NCBI GenBank assembly: GCA_014905825.1
Contig: JACGCN010000002.1
Span: forward strand, 2,852,001-2,916,000
From: Lyophyllum atratum
Taxonomy: Eukaryota; Basidiomycota; Agaricomycetes; Agaricales; Lyophyllaceae
Length of the DNA stretch: 64,000 nucleotides
Direction: 5' to 3'
The first letter of the stretch is position 1; each line of letters starts with the position of its first letter. A program made the position numbers and the translations under genes. Positions 10,866-23,192 of the stretch are shown here, piece after piece. The notes beneath the pieces are model-generated. The model saw only the letters and a program-made list of their open reading frames with translations. It ran no database searches and was not told where the DNA came from.

Positions 10866-13800
10866 GCAGTAGTCTTCCATGAGAAAAATAGGCATCAAAT
10901 GAGGGTATTGGAGCTTACAATGCGATCCGTCCGCTGACCCCGAGCGCAGCAGAGCCCATGCCGACGCCCCGCAGTGCCGGATCAGGCTGATGAGGCAGCT
11001 GGTCACCGCCACTCGCACAATGCGAATGCACGACGTGCCGGCATAAGAACAGGAGGAGGAGAGATTGAGGGTTCTCCTGCAGTGCATGAGAACACACGGG
11101 GCAGATGGATTTCGCTACAAGGATAAAAATCCGGTGAATCGTAGCATCTCGGGTACAGTTGACGATACACACCAGTGAGGAAGAAACCGCTAGTTTGGTT
11201 ACTCTGCAGCTGCCGCGAGAGGTCCGAGCTGTCGCCGTTCATGATCGTCTGGCAGCCCTCTAGCAATGATATCTGTAAATGGAAATCCTGCAGGATCTTG
11301 ATGAGCGCCTCTTTCAAGCCCGGGATTTCGAGGCCGTTCTTGATACGACGAATAAGTCGGATCGGGCTGATCTCAACTCCCACATTCTCCAGCAAACCAC
11401 GGATGAATGCTACATTGTAAATGGATTTAGAGGGATTCAGGAAGAGCACGCGGAAAGCTAACCTGGCCGTGTCTCCGAGTATTTCAGGAGATCTTCCCAG
11501 AGATCGTCATCACCCTGTTCTTTGGCAAATTCGATGGCCTGATACAGGAAATTAGCGGGACAGGACTATAAAGTAGGAGCATGCTCACCCGGTGGACGTC
11601 ACCCAGACGCTCGATGATGAGGGTTAATGCCTGCTTGTTGTTACCCATCCGACCCAGCAGGAAGACCATCTCAAGAACCAGGTCTCGCTCCTTGCAGACC
11701 TTATAGGCCTAGATACACGTCAGTACGGCCCTGCATAGTATTTAGAATGTGCTTTGCACCATCTCAAGGTTATAGTAATTGCTTGCGCGCAGAAAGTCGA
11801 TCAATCGAGGCGTGGCAAACTCTGCATAGAGTTTGACCTGTAATATCGTCAGATAGAAGGGCCTGGGGCAGACAAGACAGACGCACCTGGAGATCGGCGA
11901 AATCGGATGTTAGATTGGGATCCTTCTCCATAACCAACGCGTCGAGGTACAGGAAAAGATAATAAGGGCTACTCTCCAGCTGCTGTACGACGCGTCCAAT
12001 CTATAACACAAGCCATATGAGCTAGATCCCATGAAGCAAGACGGATACCGACTGGTATTGAGTGGATGTTATCCACGAGAAGTGTAATAGCTTCACTACG
12101 CCCTTCATCAAACACCTGCCCGTCTCGCTTGCGCTGCTTCATGAGCTCATCATCGAACTGCACAAGCAGTAGGATTTGATCTTGCACGTCCGTGAAAAGG
12201 TTGTTTTCTCGGATGAGGTCGAAGACATTTGGTCTTCGCAACCGCAGGAAGTACGGGAGTGCTTTTCCAGGTTGACGATTCGCGGTGTACCTGTAATAAG
12301 GAAAAGTCGTTAATGAGAATAAGGTCAGAAATATGTGGAACGTTACACACAGTTCTGCCAGGCATTCCATGAGGATTTTGGATCCTGAACTTGGCAAAGA
12401 CGTAAAGGCGGCTTTGTCGAGCTCCGATCGTACAGCAACGATTACTGCAGCGATATCGTAAATGTCCCTCGGCCAGTCCTTGACGGTCTGCAGAAGCGCC
12501 TATATCTGGTGTCAGCGACTAAATAAGTAAGACAAGGCATCATGTATACCTGTCGGTCATGCGTCAGGAAATGAGCTAACATCATCTCGTACACCAAATG
12601 GTCCAGTCGCGGAGATTCGGTGGGCACGAATGGGATAATGGCCTGCGAGATATCGTATTAGCATATAGTAGAACAGGAAGCGAACAACGACGTACCTGGA
12701 GCTGTCGCTTCTCGGCAAAAATGAATATCCAATCCTCCCAGCGTTTCTGCTCCTGGCCGCACACCTTGGGGCACAGACGCGCAGCTTTCGCAAAATCACC
12801 TAGACCAAAACGTCGTCAATCGAACCACGAAGTAGAACAGGAGGCACTACTGACCTTCGCTGACCAGATGCTCGATGTACCGTTGCCCAATCTCAGTAGC
12901 ACTCAACGACACCTCCCCATTCACTGTGGGCGTCTCCGCCTCTATCCGCTCCACCTCAGTCAAAGCCTCCTCATACCTCTGTCGTTCCACCAGCCATGCA
13001 ACGTGATCCCTGCGATCTCTGGGCTTGACAAGGACAAGATCCCTCGGGCTCAAAACGACATAACACCGCCCATCGTCTGTCGATGTCCCTGCGGCATCGT
13101 TGCCGGGAACTTGACAAAGCACATAGTCATTGCACCCCCAGAGATGAAAATCTGTGATACTTAAAGCATCAGCTGCAACTTCTTCTCCCGCACGGGAAAT
13201 GATCCGAAGCTCGGGGCGCTCAGCAGCTTTGCGCGCCTGCTGTGCGCGATCCTCCGTCCGTTCGTTGAAGAACGTATCTGGTGGGCTATATGCAACGATG
13301 AGGAACGACGTCAACGCTGGGGACACTGGCGTCGACGAGATCTTCGCTGCATCACTGGCCAGGATCACCGCTTGCGACGCGACGGGTTCTGGCAGGAAGG
13401 TGGGATGGTGCACGATTCCGGCTATCATACAATCCAGCTGGAAGACGGCGGTGATTTCGACCAGGAGCGGGGGGATGTTCGCTGTGGCGGCGGTAGTTAT
13501 AGTTCGAGGTCGGGCACGGATACGGGCGACCTTGATATGGTCTGCCCAGGCGATGAGGAGGGTGGAGTCGTCCTGCCACTCGAGCGTGCATTTGAAAAGG
13601 TCGGCCCGTGGGCTGTCGGCGGGACGGTCAATGAAGGTTATACGCGTTTGTGACGCGCAATCGTATATTTTAACACCCTGATAGAAGGAAATAAGCCTTG
13701 AGACTCGTGACGATAGGTTGGATTCTGCTTACAAGGTCGTTAGCCCATGCAATAAGCCTGCCCCGCCATCGCACCTGCCATATCGGACCTTCCCCACTGT

Positions 13801-14613
13801 GCAACGTCGTTTCCTTATGCCCTAACCAACCCTTCTCGCCTAAAATTAGATTTCCCGCTAGACCACCACAAACGAAGGCCCTCGTGTTACGTTTCGCGAA
13901 GTTAGGCTCAAGTGCTACTGTCCGCATGGGCCGCTTCATATCAAAGGAGTAGGACTCAGTCGTAGATAAGGAGCGAATGACGACCTGTCCTGGGAGTCAC
14001 GTATGAGGGCGGGACGAACGCGAAGGGTGGGGTGCTCACCGTCTATCGAGGCAGTGGCAACGAAATCAGCAGTGGAGTCCATGGATATGTCGACAATGGA
14101 AGCAAGATGAGGCTTGAACGACTTAATTCGTTTGCCATCGAGGTCTAGAATATGAACGATGCCGCCATGTGTTCCGAGAGCCTATGGCATTGTGAGTAAC
14201 TTGTACCTTCGAGAGGTAGAGAGTGGTTTCACCATAAGCTTGTTCTCAACAGCCAGCGCTGAGGCGGAGTCCTTCTTGAGCAAGTCGGGCACGGCCCCGC
14301 CGATTCGCTCATACTTGAGCGCAGGCTCCTCGTCCTCGTCTTCCTCGTCTCCCTCATCTTCCTCTTCCTCGTCTTCACCTTCCTCGCTACTCTCCTCCTC
14401 TTCAGCTTCATCCTCGTCCTCGTCCTCATCCTCCTCATTATTGTCGCTCCCGCCCTGCGACCTGCCATGACCATGTCTCCGCCGTCTCGTATCCGGCTCA
14501 GACTCGTCTTCGCTGAGTTGTGTTGGACTAGCGGTCATCCTCGGGACCTCCTCTTTCTCATGGCCATTCAGTTCGCCATTTGTCCCGGCCATAGGGGTCT
14601 CTGTGGAAGCCAT
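10787..14613 (-). CDS. VPS41: vacuolar protein sorting-associated protein 41 (HOPS subunit)
   Basis: Fifteen predicted coding exons, from the start: complement(14233-14613, 14040-14181, 13733-13989, 12855-13677, 12696-12799, 12550-12642, 12351-12499, 12053-12290, 11887-12000, 11760-11837, 11589-11708, 11463-11538, 11173-11409, 10919-11114, 10787-10862), giving 1027 aa. Introns are 49-60 nt. The N-terminus holds a long Glu/Asp-rich tract (about residues 60-100), then a WD40-type beta-propeller (ALGTHGGIVHILDLDG, SIVDISMDSTADFVATASID). A clathrin-repeat alpha-solenoid follows (ALPYFLRLRRPNVFDLIREN, MVFLLGRMGNNKQALTLIIE). The C-terminus is a RING-H2 finger: SICPVC, then LCRHVVHSHC, and a final GCPVCH supplied only by the last exon. 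Vps41 is the HOPS subunit that tethers vesicles to the vacuole. The weakest join is the donor at 12052. It lies tail-to-tail with the orphan gene at 9229. Confidence 0.93.
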
Positions 14614-14874
14614 TACATGGAAGGGTAGGCAGTCGCCCAGGTTAAGGGCCGTCAATAACGCGGGTTGTCCGCAAGGACCGTGTGAATGTTGACGCAACCA
14701 CATTTCAATAACTTCCACCTGAATAGCTAAAACACGAGCCCAAATTTAGAGTAGGATTAGGACGAGGGCGAGACGCAGCGCTGATCAGATCCACCCTTGT
14801 AATCGATCAACAAGTTACAACACCACCTCACATGGCTGAGCATAATTAACAACGGCAAGGATCAGAGCAACCAC

Positions 14875-16570
14875 CTAATTCAAAGGAATATCGACCGTAT
14901 CCCCAACATCATCTTCACCATCATCCAATGAAGCGACCGATCTCTCCTTCTCAACGGGCGGCGGCGGGGGTACCTCGATGCTCGAAGGCGTGATAACAGC
15001 AGGGTTAGGTGGCGCATCATCCGCCACCCCCGGCTCATCTAGCTGCGCAGGCGGAGACCTCCTCTCCTTCCTCACTGGCGCATTCCCCAGTACAGGCGAC
15101 GCTGACGGCGTTGGGAACCTAAATTCGCGATTCATCGAGCCATTGCGGCTCTTCCGCTTGGACTCCTTGCTGGTCGATCTTTCCAACTGCGCTTCTTCGA
15201 CGTCATTGTCCTCGCCTGGCTCCTCGGGCGTGGCCTCGAACGGCGGCGCCCGGGCCTGGTTTTCTGGGCTTCCGGCTTGGTTGAGGAACGGCGAGACCTG
15301 GCTGGGCGGTGTCTCGGTTGAACGGGATGGTGGAGGCATCGATGCGCGATTGGACGCGGCCTTTGGCTGGTTGGGAGGCGGGCTGTGGGGTGAACGAGGG
15401 GTGGAGGCTTGCGACATGGACTGCGGTCTGTTGAGTTGTGCCGAGGCCAGGGGGGTGGCTGGTGTAGCACCGAGGTAGAAAGAGGCAATCGGAACCATTC
15501 TTTATGACAACGTAAATCAATGGGTTACATGGGAGAAGGTGGAGACTCACTTCTTCTCTGAATGGCAGGCCATGATCCAGTGCGGTTGGACGACAGGAAT
15601 GCTTAATTGGAGGGCACGCTGATACTCGACACCGGGTGCGCCACTGGTACCGCCTGACGCCTGTGCGCCGTTGGGAGTGGCAGCTGGAGTAGTGCACACG
15701 AAGTGCGTCGTGTCGATCTGGATTTTGTCACTCCATTTGGCCTTCATCTCCCTCAGTGCCACCTTCGCGTTTTCCAGCATAACAGTATCCTGGACATTGC
15801 CGAAGCAGACAGAGATACCAGACGTGTCTGACATGGTGTGTGTGCGCACCCGGATGAGGTTGGAAGGGAAGGTGCCAGCAGTTGTGCGCAGAATGAGCTG
15901 GAATGAATATTCGGTGTTGATTTCGAGTCCGGAAAGTTTGGTCGAGGTATTGGTATTGGGAGAGGGTATAGCTGCCAGCCGCTGTCCGTTGCGGTATATG
16001 TCGAGTGACCGAAGCTTGGCTGTCGCAAGATGAACGGTGGGCCATTCAAGGGTAACGGAAGTTTGAGTAACATTTCGTAGCTTCGATAGAGATGAATCGG
16101 TCATTGCTTCAGGACATGATGAGAGCACAGACGCACCTGGAGCTTTGGATGTTCGGGAGCTCCTACGCCAAACTCGGTCAAGATATCGTTCTGTAACGCC
16201 CAGAACTCTGCGTCGCGTCGTCTCTCCTCGGCGTGGTTTCGATTGACGGCAATGTTCACAATAGACCCCGTGGTTGCTCCGGGCGGTAGAAGTATAGAAG
16301 GAAACTCAATTAAATGAGCTCTCTCGCCGAGCAGGATCTGTGAAACTTCTGTGAGGTTATGAAATTTCGGCATGTACACCCATTTCGCTTACAGCCATTC
16401 CTGCATCTAAGAAACAGGTATTAGAGACACGTTATACATAGTGGTTGTCGAAACATACCGAGCTTCCCAACGGTAAACATGAAGCTTTCTGGAGACTTTC
16501 CTGGATGCATGATAGCGGGTGGTGGACGTCGTTGACAGCAGACTGCAGTGCAAATGAAATTGGTTGACAT
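14875..16570 (-). CDS. CHS5: exomer scaffold protein Chs5 (FN3-BRCT)
   Basis: Exons are complement(16459-16570, 16393-16406, 16137-16337, 15551-16080, 14875-15499), giving 493 aa from ATG 16570; an in-frame ATG at 16510 would give 473 aa. The N-terminal MFTVGKLDAGMA and GERAHLIEFPSILLPPG match the Chs5 oligomerisation segment. An FN3 domain (LRNVTQTSVTLEW, LSGLEINTEYSFQLILRT) and a BRCT domain (ISVCFGNVQD, TTHFVCTTP, IPVVQPHWIMACHSEKK) follow. The C-terminal ~200 residues are disordered and rich in Pro, Ser and Glu. In yeast Chs5 forms the Golgi exomer coat that carries chitin synthase Chs3 to the surface. The second coding exon is only 14 nt. The gene is divergent from SSN3. Confidence 0.9.
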
Positions 16571-16710
16571 ATCAAGACGTTACTTCCCACGGTCAGTAAA
16601 ATGAGGATACGTCAATAGACTTTCTTGACAGTTCCGTTTTCTAACCATGACAATGACCTAACTCAGGGTAACTCCTTGGACATCGTCGCTCCCCTAGATA
16701 CCCACCCGCG
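16571..16710. promoter_or_regulatory. short bidirectional promoter region CHS5/SSN3
   Basis: Only about 140 bp separate the outermost possible CHS5 start (16570, -) from the SSN3 start (16711, +), so the two divergent genes must share regulatory DNA. No TATA motif is evident. Confidence 0.5.
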
Positions 16711-18314
16711 ATGCTGGATGAATGGTCTACCAGTATCCTCCAACATGACCCAATGCGAGCTTATCGTGCAAAACGCGATGCGGCTCGCCGTACCGTCACC
16801 TCCAAGTACAACATCCTTGGCTTCATTTCCTCTGGAACCTATGGCCGAGTCTATAAGGCACAGAGCCTGGACGCCGAGGGAAGGATACACGCGATAAAGA
16901 AATTCAAACCCGATAAGGAAGGAGACGTCATCACTTATACTGGGATTAGCCAGAGCGCCATTCGAGAGATCGCGGTGAGCCAAGCAATCTACTACTGCGT
17001 TGCTTGGCCTGGTACTGAGCATTCATAATAGCTGAACAGGGAGATCGACCACGAAAATATTGTGTCTCTCAAGGAGGTCATCCTCGAAGATAAGTCCATC
17101 TACATGGTCTTCGATTATGCAGAGCACGATTTTCTTGTCAGTGAGCGTTGCAATTTCTCATGTGTTCATATCTAAAGTCGCTTTAGCAAGTCATCCATCA
17201 CCATTCACAAACCCTTCGTTCCCCCATCTCAAATCCTTTTCTCAAGTCCCTCATCTACCAGCTATTGAACGGCCTACTCTACCTCCATTCATGCCACATT
17301 CTACATCGCGACCTCAAGCCCGCAAACATTCTCATTACCTCAAGCGGGGTGGTAAAGATTGGGGATCTGGGACTCGCCCGGTTAATATATGAGCCACTGC
17401 AACCGCTGTTCGCTGGTGACAAGGTGGTAGTGACCATATGGTATCGCGCCCCAGAACTCCTCATGGGTGCCAAGCATTACAACAAAGCAATTGACTGTTG
17501 GGCTGTTGGATGTGTGATGGCCGAGCTAGCCAGTTTGCGGCCTATCTTCAAGGGTGAGGAAGCCAAACTGGATTCCAAGAAGAACGTTCCTTTCCAGCGT
17601 GACCAGCTGCTGAAGATCTTCGAGATTTTGGGGACGCCAGACGGTTCGTATCAGAATACATTCTGTTTCGGCGTCGTATTCTGACTATCTATCCCCAACA
17701 GAGAAAGATTGGCCTGGCGTAGTTGACATGCCTGAATACCAAAACATGAAACGGCTGGACCCGTGGGTCTTACATTCTGGAGAACTTATCTATCATCTGC
17801 TGATTATGTTGCTTCTGGCAGGTTCTCAAACCGGCTTTCTGATTGGTGTCAATCACGCATTCGTACACCTCTCGGTTATGACCTTCTACGTCAACTTTTC
17901 GCGTACGACCCTGATAATCGACTCACCGCAAAGGAAGCACTCCAACACAAATGGTTTCAAGAAGACCCCAAGCCCACATGGAAGTGCGTATCACGGCTGG
18001 ACTACAATCGAACAGATTGCAGCAGGCTGATCAATAAATGACGTAGTGCCTTTCAGAGCGTACCTACTCATCAAATACCTCCTCATCGACGAATAACGCA
18101 AGATGAAGCGCCGTCCATGATGCCCGTAGCTGCCCAGAACACATCACATCAAGGTGGGCAAGGTGCAGTCGGCGGCGTTTCCTTCGCACACCCGCAGTCC
18201 AAGCCAGGAAGTACCGCAAGTTTTGGTAGTCTGAGCGGAGGCGGCCCGTACGGCCAGCCAACCGGTGGCAACGGAACGCTCGCCCCGAGCAGGAAGAAGG
18301 CGAGAATGCATTAG
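16711..18314 (+). CDS. SSN3: Mediator cyclin-dependent kinase Cdk8/Srb10
   Basis: Exons are 16711-16974, 17032-17136, 17187-17643, 17702-17762, 17822-17983 and 18047-18314, giving 438 aa. Kinase motifs in order: [11 protein letters not shown] glycine loop, HAIKKF lysine, [11 protein letters not shown] helix, [13 protein letters not shown] catalytic loop, DLGLAR, and [15 protein letters not shown]. The activation segment ([10 protein letters not shown]) has Asp where cell-cycle CDKs have the phosphorylated Thr, as in Cdk8. The insertion [20 protein letters not shown] is also Cdk8-type. A Gly/Ser-rich tail ends in SRKKARMH. With cyclin C it forms the Mediator kinase module that regulates RNA polymerase II transcription in the nucleus. 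Confidence 0.93.
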
Positions 18315-19778
18315 TTGCTCAGGTGTTCCACGTTGATTGCGAGCATGACCATTTCCCGATGAATTATTAGGCGGACGAGGTAAGCACCCCCGAATACCGG
18401 TGTGGACTTGTATTTTTACCTTGCGCGTTGCGCGTGATTTAAGGCGACAACTGCCCGTTTGATGAGTCAGGGCCCTGTATCGCTTTCCGATGACCCGTCT
18501 TGAGAGACGAGGGACCAATTGGGACATGAAGATTGAAAATGAAAGCGGCAAGTTTATTTGTATTTGAAATGCGCTTCAAAGTCGTGCTGATGAGGATCAG
18601 CGAGTGGCACCCTCAAGTCGACCTCTTTGACTTCACGACGTTTGCCGAAGTAAACGAGTATATGCAGACAGTGTTCCATCATGTTTTCTGCTTCGAGTTT
18701 TGCAACACATGAACACTTTCTTGAACGTCATCTGACTATCTCTGATTCGTGAGCAGTGAGTGTCACCCTTCCTGAGTACTGACGAGGACAGTGGTCTCCA
18801 AGCCATATGGCGCGGTATAAGGGACCATGCTGCGTTCTACCCAAAGTTTACTAGCTCCAAACCCTTTCCCTGACAAGCTTTTGTCTTGGCTAGACTTCAT
18901 GCCGTTCGGAAGTGATAGTGATACAGGTTAGGGATCATCATCGGCAAAAATCAATTATACTTGGCTTACCTCTCAAACAGTTTAGGATGCTTTGAATGTA
19001 GCAAGATTTTTCCCAAACCATTATCAGCTTACAATGCGCCTTGGATCGTCGAAGACTTGTATGTTTTACACTCGCGAACTCGGACTCTCAGAGCGGCTAC
19101 TTGTTATCTCCTAACCCCATTCGGATGTCAGGCTGTCGATCTCGTTTACGCCAAGTAATTTCGACCAACCCACTTCCTTACGGACAAATTCATATCACGG
19201 AATTTGAGCGCATCTTGCCCGCTGACACGGGCCCGATTGTCTCTACGTCTCGGAGCCAGAGAATCGCTCGTGATCTCGTCGCGTTCTTCGCATGTGGTCC
19301 CACTTCACTAAACAGTTAGCCAGTGTTTCCCCGACATTCATGTGGAGCTCGCCAGCACTCCCCCTCATATAGATGACTATTGCTTCGCCAAATCTCAAGC
19401 ATGTACCGTCGGTTCCTCTGAGCTTTTCGTCGGTGGATAAGTGCAGAGTGGCTCCGAGGCGGAAGGTAAGTTATCACTCTCCAGTACTCCCCACAACGTG
19501 TCTAGCCTATATGGAACGAACAAAGACACATCGAATCAGTGTTGGCTCGAAGGCCAGAAGCCATTCGTATACTTCTTTGACATGTGGGCTCACCCCGATA
19601 ATGACTTGAGCACTGCTTCCTTTCGACTGTACACCTCCTCCACTCCATGTGCTCCTTAGATGATGCGGACGGAGCAAAGGTCATATCAGCAACTGAGCAG
19701 CTTTAAAATCCCACCAAAGGCCATATTTCCGTCAAGGTCCAGGTCCAGGTCCAGATCTCCAGCCTCCCCAGCTCTATC
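18315..19778. other. intergenic, no gene seen; short GGTCCA repeat near 3' end
   Basis: Open frames on the plus strand (for example 18961-19319 and 19373-19659) show no domain and no coherent splicing. A hexamer-like repeat, AGGTCCAGGTCCAGGTCCAG, lies at about 19734-19755, just upstream of the M35 peptidase start. The 1.4-kb gap probably includes the promoter of that secreted enzyme. Confidence 0.45.
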
Positions 19779-21237
19779 ATGTTCTTCTCGTCCTTTGTCA
19801 CTCTCTGTCTCGCTGGCTCAGTGCTCGCTGGACCGTACAAGCGCTTCGATGGCCTCAGCGTCGAACTCAGCGGGCCATCGGCGACTGTGAGCTCGATCGA
19901 CAGCTTGAAGTTCAAGGCGACCGTCAAGAATACGGGCGCCGAGGCCGTGAAGATCCTTAAGTACGCGACTATCCTTGACGATAGGCTTCCCACTAGGTCG
20001 TTCACCATCATGAAGGATGGCGCCGCCGTCCCCTTCACGGGTGTTAAGGTTTGACTCCGCCTCCGTCCCAGAAAGTTCTACAGTTTGATCGGGTTGGTTA
20101 TAGCTGTCCGTCTCTTTGACTGACCTCGATGACACCTCGTTTACCGTCATCCCCGCCGGAGAGACCATCACCGTCGACCACGATAGTATGTACGCGTTCC
20201 GTCTTCCATCAACGCCTATATTAACCGCCGCCCCTTCCAAGTCGCGTCCCTGTTTGACTTTGCCTCCGTCGGCGCCGGCACCTTCTCCTTCCAGCCCATA
20301 ACGAACTTCAAAGTCATGGCCGCCGCCGAGGAATTCAAGGGCGTCGAGAGCTTCAGCAAGGTCCAGGTCAACGCCAATACCATGACTGTCAAGGTCACCA
20401 AGGACATTGCCAAGCGCGAGCTTCCCCAGCTCAACAAGCGCGCCGTCGACATCTGCACCACTGCTTCAAAGAAGTCTTTCATTGATGCCAGGTCAGTCAC
20501 TGCTAGGCTCCAGAGTGATGAGTGTAGGCGTTGATGGCCTTCGATTATAGTTATTCCGAAGGAAAGTCGCTCGCTTCCGGTGGTGTGTCCTACATCAACA
20601 GCAACGGCGCGAACAGCCTCTACACGGCCTACTGGGGCGCCACCTCGACTTCCCGCGTCACTTCTGTACTCAGCGCTGTCGCCAACGAAAATTCTAGTTC
20701 CAGGACGTGAGTTAACAGCCGGCCTCCTTCTCGCATGTCGTGTTAAGCCTGTCCGATCTAGCTTGAGCTGCGTCGACAGCTACGGCGTCTGCTCCGGCGG
20801 TGTCATCGCATACACCGTCACTTCCACCACCAACGTCAGTCAAAACACTACCCTTCACAACACCTATTCTGATACGTTCTTCGTAGATCTACTACTGCAG
20901 CATCTTCTTCAACGAGGTCCCCTCCACGAGTCTCTGCAGCGGCACCACCGTTGCCTCCCGCAACGTCCGTGGCGGAACCACTCTCCACGAGGTGCGGCCT
21001 TGCCTCGATATCTGGTAAATGCTGACCTTTCTGACTAACTTAGCTCACCCACGCCGTTGCTGGCACTGATGATGTGACCTACGGATGCGCTGCCGACCAG
21101 GCTCTCTCTGACTCGCAGGCTGTCATTAACGCCGATAATTACAACGTAAGTCGCTGCTCTTCGTCTTGAACTATAGTAGCTGAAGACGTGTCTTCCAGTG
21201 CTTCACCACCCAGGTCTACGCCAACACCCGGTGCTAA
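19779..21237 (+). CDS. secreted M35 metalloendopeptidase (deuterolysin/peptidyl-Lys type)
   Basis: Eight exons: 19779-20048, 20104-20185, 20242-20491, 20551-20706, 20762-20834, 20887-20991, 21044-21145, 21199-21237, giving 358 aa. Introns are 52-59 nt. A signal peptide is clear (MFFSSFVTLCLAGSVLAG, then PYKR). The propeptide-like N-domain resembles other M35 enzymes (SVELSGPSATVSSIDSLKF). The catalytic domain has paired cysteines (DSYGVCSGG, SLCSGT) and the aspzincin zinc site: HELTHAV (HExxH) followed by GTDDVTYGC, giving the third ligand Asp. The HE|LTH motif is split by an intron. The protein ends in a cysteine (ANTRC), as basidiomycete peptidyl-Lys enzymes do. It should be an extracellular protease. 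Lys specificity is inferred. Confidence 0.92.
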
Positions 21238-21493
21238 ATGGAAATGGTATCTAGGGTCTCACATGGAATGAAACGGACTCGCGTTGTTTGTATATAACTG
21301 AGGGGGAAACGCTGTATATAGGATCGTCTTTGATACCAGTCTGGATGTGTTGTTGAATTAAAAAGGTTAATACATTAATCCATATGGACATCGACAGGAA
21401 GAATCTCAGTCAGAAATTAAAGCCGACATGAGGTAGTATATAGCACAGCACACAGCAATATATTGATACAGAAATAACACAAGCAAAATACCT

Positions 21494-22985
21494 TTATACC
21501 CAACCACGCGCCGCCCCCTTCCCTCCCCCATGCCCCCTCTCCTTCTCAATCACAAACATCGCATCTCGCATAGTGACCAATGTCCTCGTATCCTCCTCTT
21601 CCTCCGCTGTAGCCGTTGGCGTTTCCGACTTCTTCGCCGGCACATACGGCCTCGCCCATGTGTTAGCCCCGCCCCCCTGTGCCAACGTCGTCGTCGTCAC
21701 CGGCGTTCCAGCTCCTCCCGCAGGATTCGGTGACCCCCCCGCCGCCGCCCCTGCTCCAGCCCCTGTCGTAACTGTAGCACCAGGCTTCGCCTTCGGCGCC
21801 GCCGCCGCATTCGACGCGTTCATCCACGCGTACTTGCCCCCCAAACCCGCAGCCTGCGTGGCCACAGCATTGGACATTTTCTTTCTCACGTCCTCCGACA
21901 TATTGCGGGCGGTGACACCAGGCCCGTCCTTCTTCCGCTTCTTCTTCGGGTTGCCCTCGTCGTCGTAGTCCGCGGACATGGGGTTCGCGGTGCCATTCGC
22001 CTGGGCAGCGAGCGCGGCGGCGTGGGCGGCGGCCATTTCTTGGCGGTCCTTCCGTTCTTTCCGGATACGCGTCTCGTCCTCGCGCTCGACCTTCTCCAGC
22101 GCAGCGAGCTGCTTCGCTACGTCGCTGCGCACGACGATGCTCCACATTGGGGACCCCCCTTCGTATAGGGACGCCGGGCGGTCGAACTGCGTGTCGGTAC
22201 GGTGGTGCGAGGCGGTGATCATGGCGGTGACGAGGTCTTGGAGGCGCGCGCGGAGGGCGAGGGCAAGGTAGTTGGTGACGTCGTCTGGGATTTTGGTGAT
22301 TTTATGTTGGGTGCCTACGGTGCGCATTGTGGTGCCGAGGTGGCGAGTGTCGAAGGCGGGGGTGGAGGGTTGTTTGCGGGTGCGGTCTTCGAAGGAGCGG
22401 TAGGAATGTTGGGGCTCGTGGGATCGTTGCAGCGTTTCTTCTTCGGCCTGTAAGAAATTACATCAGTCTGCGACGAAAATAAGATGAAGCGCTGTACCCG
22501 AAGATCGACACCGGCACTGCCGAGGGCATCGTTTAGGGTGGCAATGTCAGACGTGTCAATGCCGCTGTTTGCAGGTGGCGCAGGGGTAGATATTGGCCGC
22601 TGTATTGCTGGTGTCGCCACTTGAGCGACAGGTGTGTGGGCCACTTGGGTGGGGTAACTTCCGTAGTGCCCGTAAGTAGCCTGGGGGTAGTGGGACGAGT
22701 ACGCTTGGTAGTGTTGATACGCCGTCGTCCTGTATTGTCAAGACAATTTCAACAAACACCTATGGCCTCGAAGTGACTGGGTCTTTACGTGGCATGCTGG
22801 GGCTGCTGCTGCTGAAGGGCTGGATCAATCGGGATCTCTGTGGTAAAGATTTTCTCAGTGCTATCGTGTTTCAGAATAGAAGCAGTCATACGAGAACTGG
22901 TTGCCCATTGCCCTGGAGTGTACGGTGTTGGCGTTGGCGTTGATGTTTGGGATACCGGGGTGGAGGTCGTCTCTTCCGTCTTCAT
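21494..22985 (-). CDS. TAF4: TFIID subunit TAF4
   Basis: Exons are complement(22789-22985, 22498-22729, 21494-22447), giving 460 aa, introns 59 and 50 nt. The N-terminus is Gln/Thr/Pro-rich and low in complexity. A helix (SDIATLNDALGSAGVDLR) leads into the conserved TAF4 C-terminal region. That region has a histone-fold-like helix (VTNYLALALRARLQDLVTAM), a conserved block (PMWSIVVRSDVAKQLAALEK), a charged helix (EREDETRIRKERKDRQEM), and MRDAMFVIEKERGHGGGKG near the end. TAF4 pairs with TAF12 in TFIID (RNA polymerase II initiation). The chosen start gives a short N-terminus; an upstream exon cannot be excluded. The Ala/Gly-rich linker is GC-rich and creates long open frames on the opposite strand that are not genes. 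Confidence 0.88.
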
Positions 22986-23192
22986 CTCCTACAAAGCCAG
23001 TGGCAGGTGTTTGGAAAGGCCTTCGTTGAATTAGATCGGCGGAGATGTCTGTCGAGATGCTGAGCACCGGGGAGACGATGAGGAGATGGCGGAGGACGGT
23101 GCGAGCGACGAGCGTGAGGCAAAAGGAGGGAATGTGTAACACGTGATCACCGCCTCTCCGTTCACGACTCTCAACAGCGACTGCCGTCCACG

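Noticed and set aside
17137..17186. Reading through the 17137 donor in SSN3 as a shorter gene
   Set aside because: The spliced version restores the full Cdk8 fold, including the helix before HRD; the read-through frame does not.
21530..22271. Plus-strand frames of up to 131 aa opposite TAF4
   Set aside because: GC-rich Ala/Gly linker of TAF4 read backwards; no domain and no splice logic.
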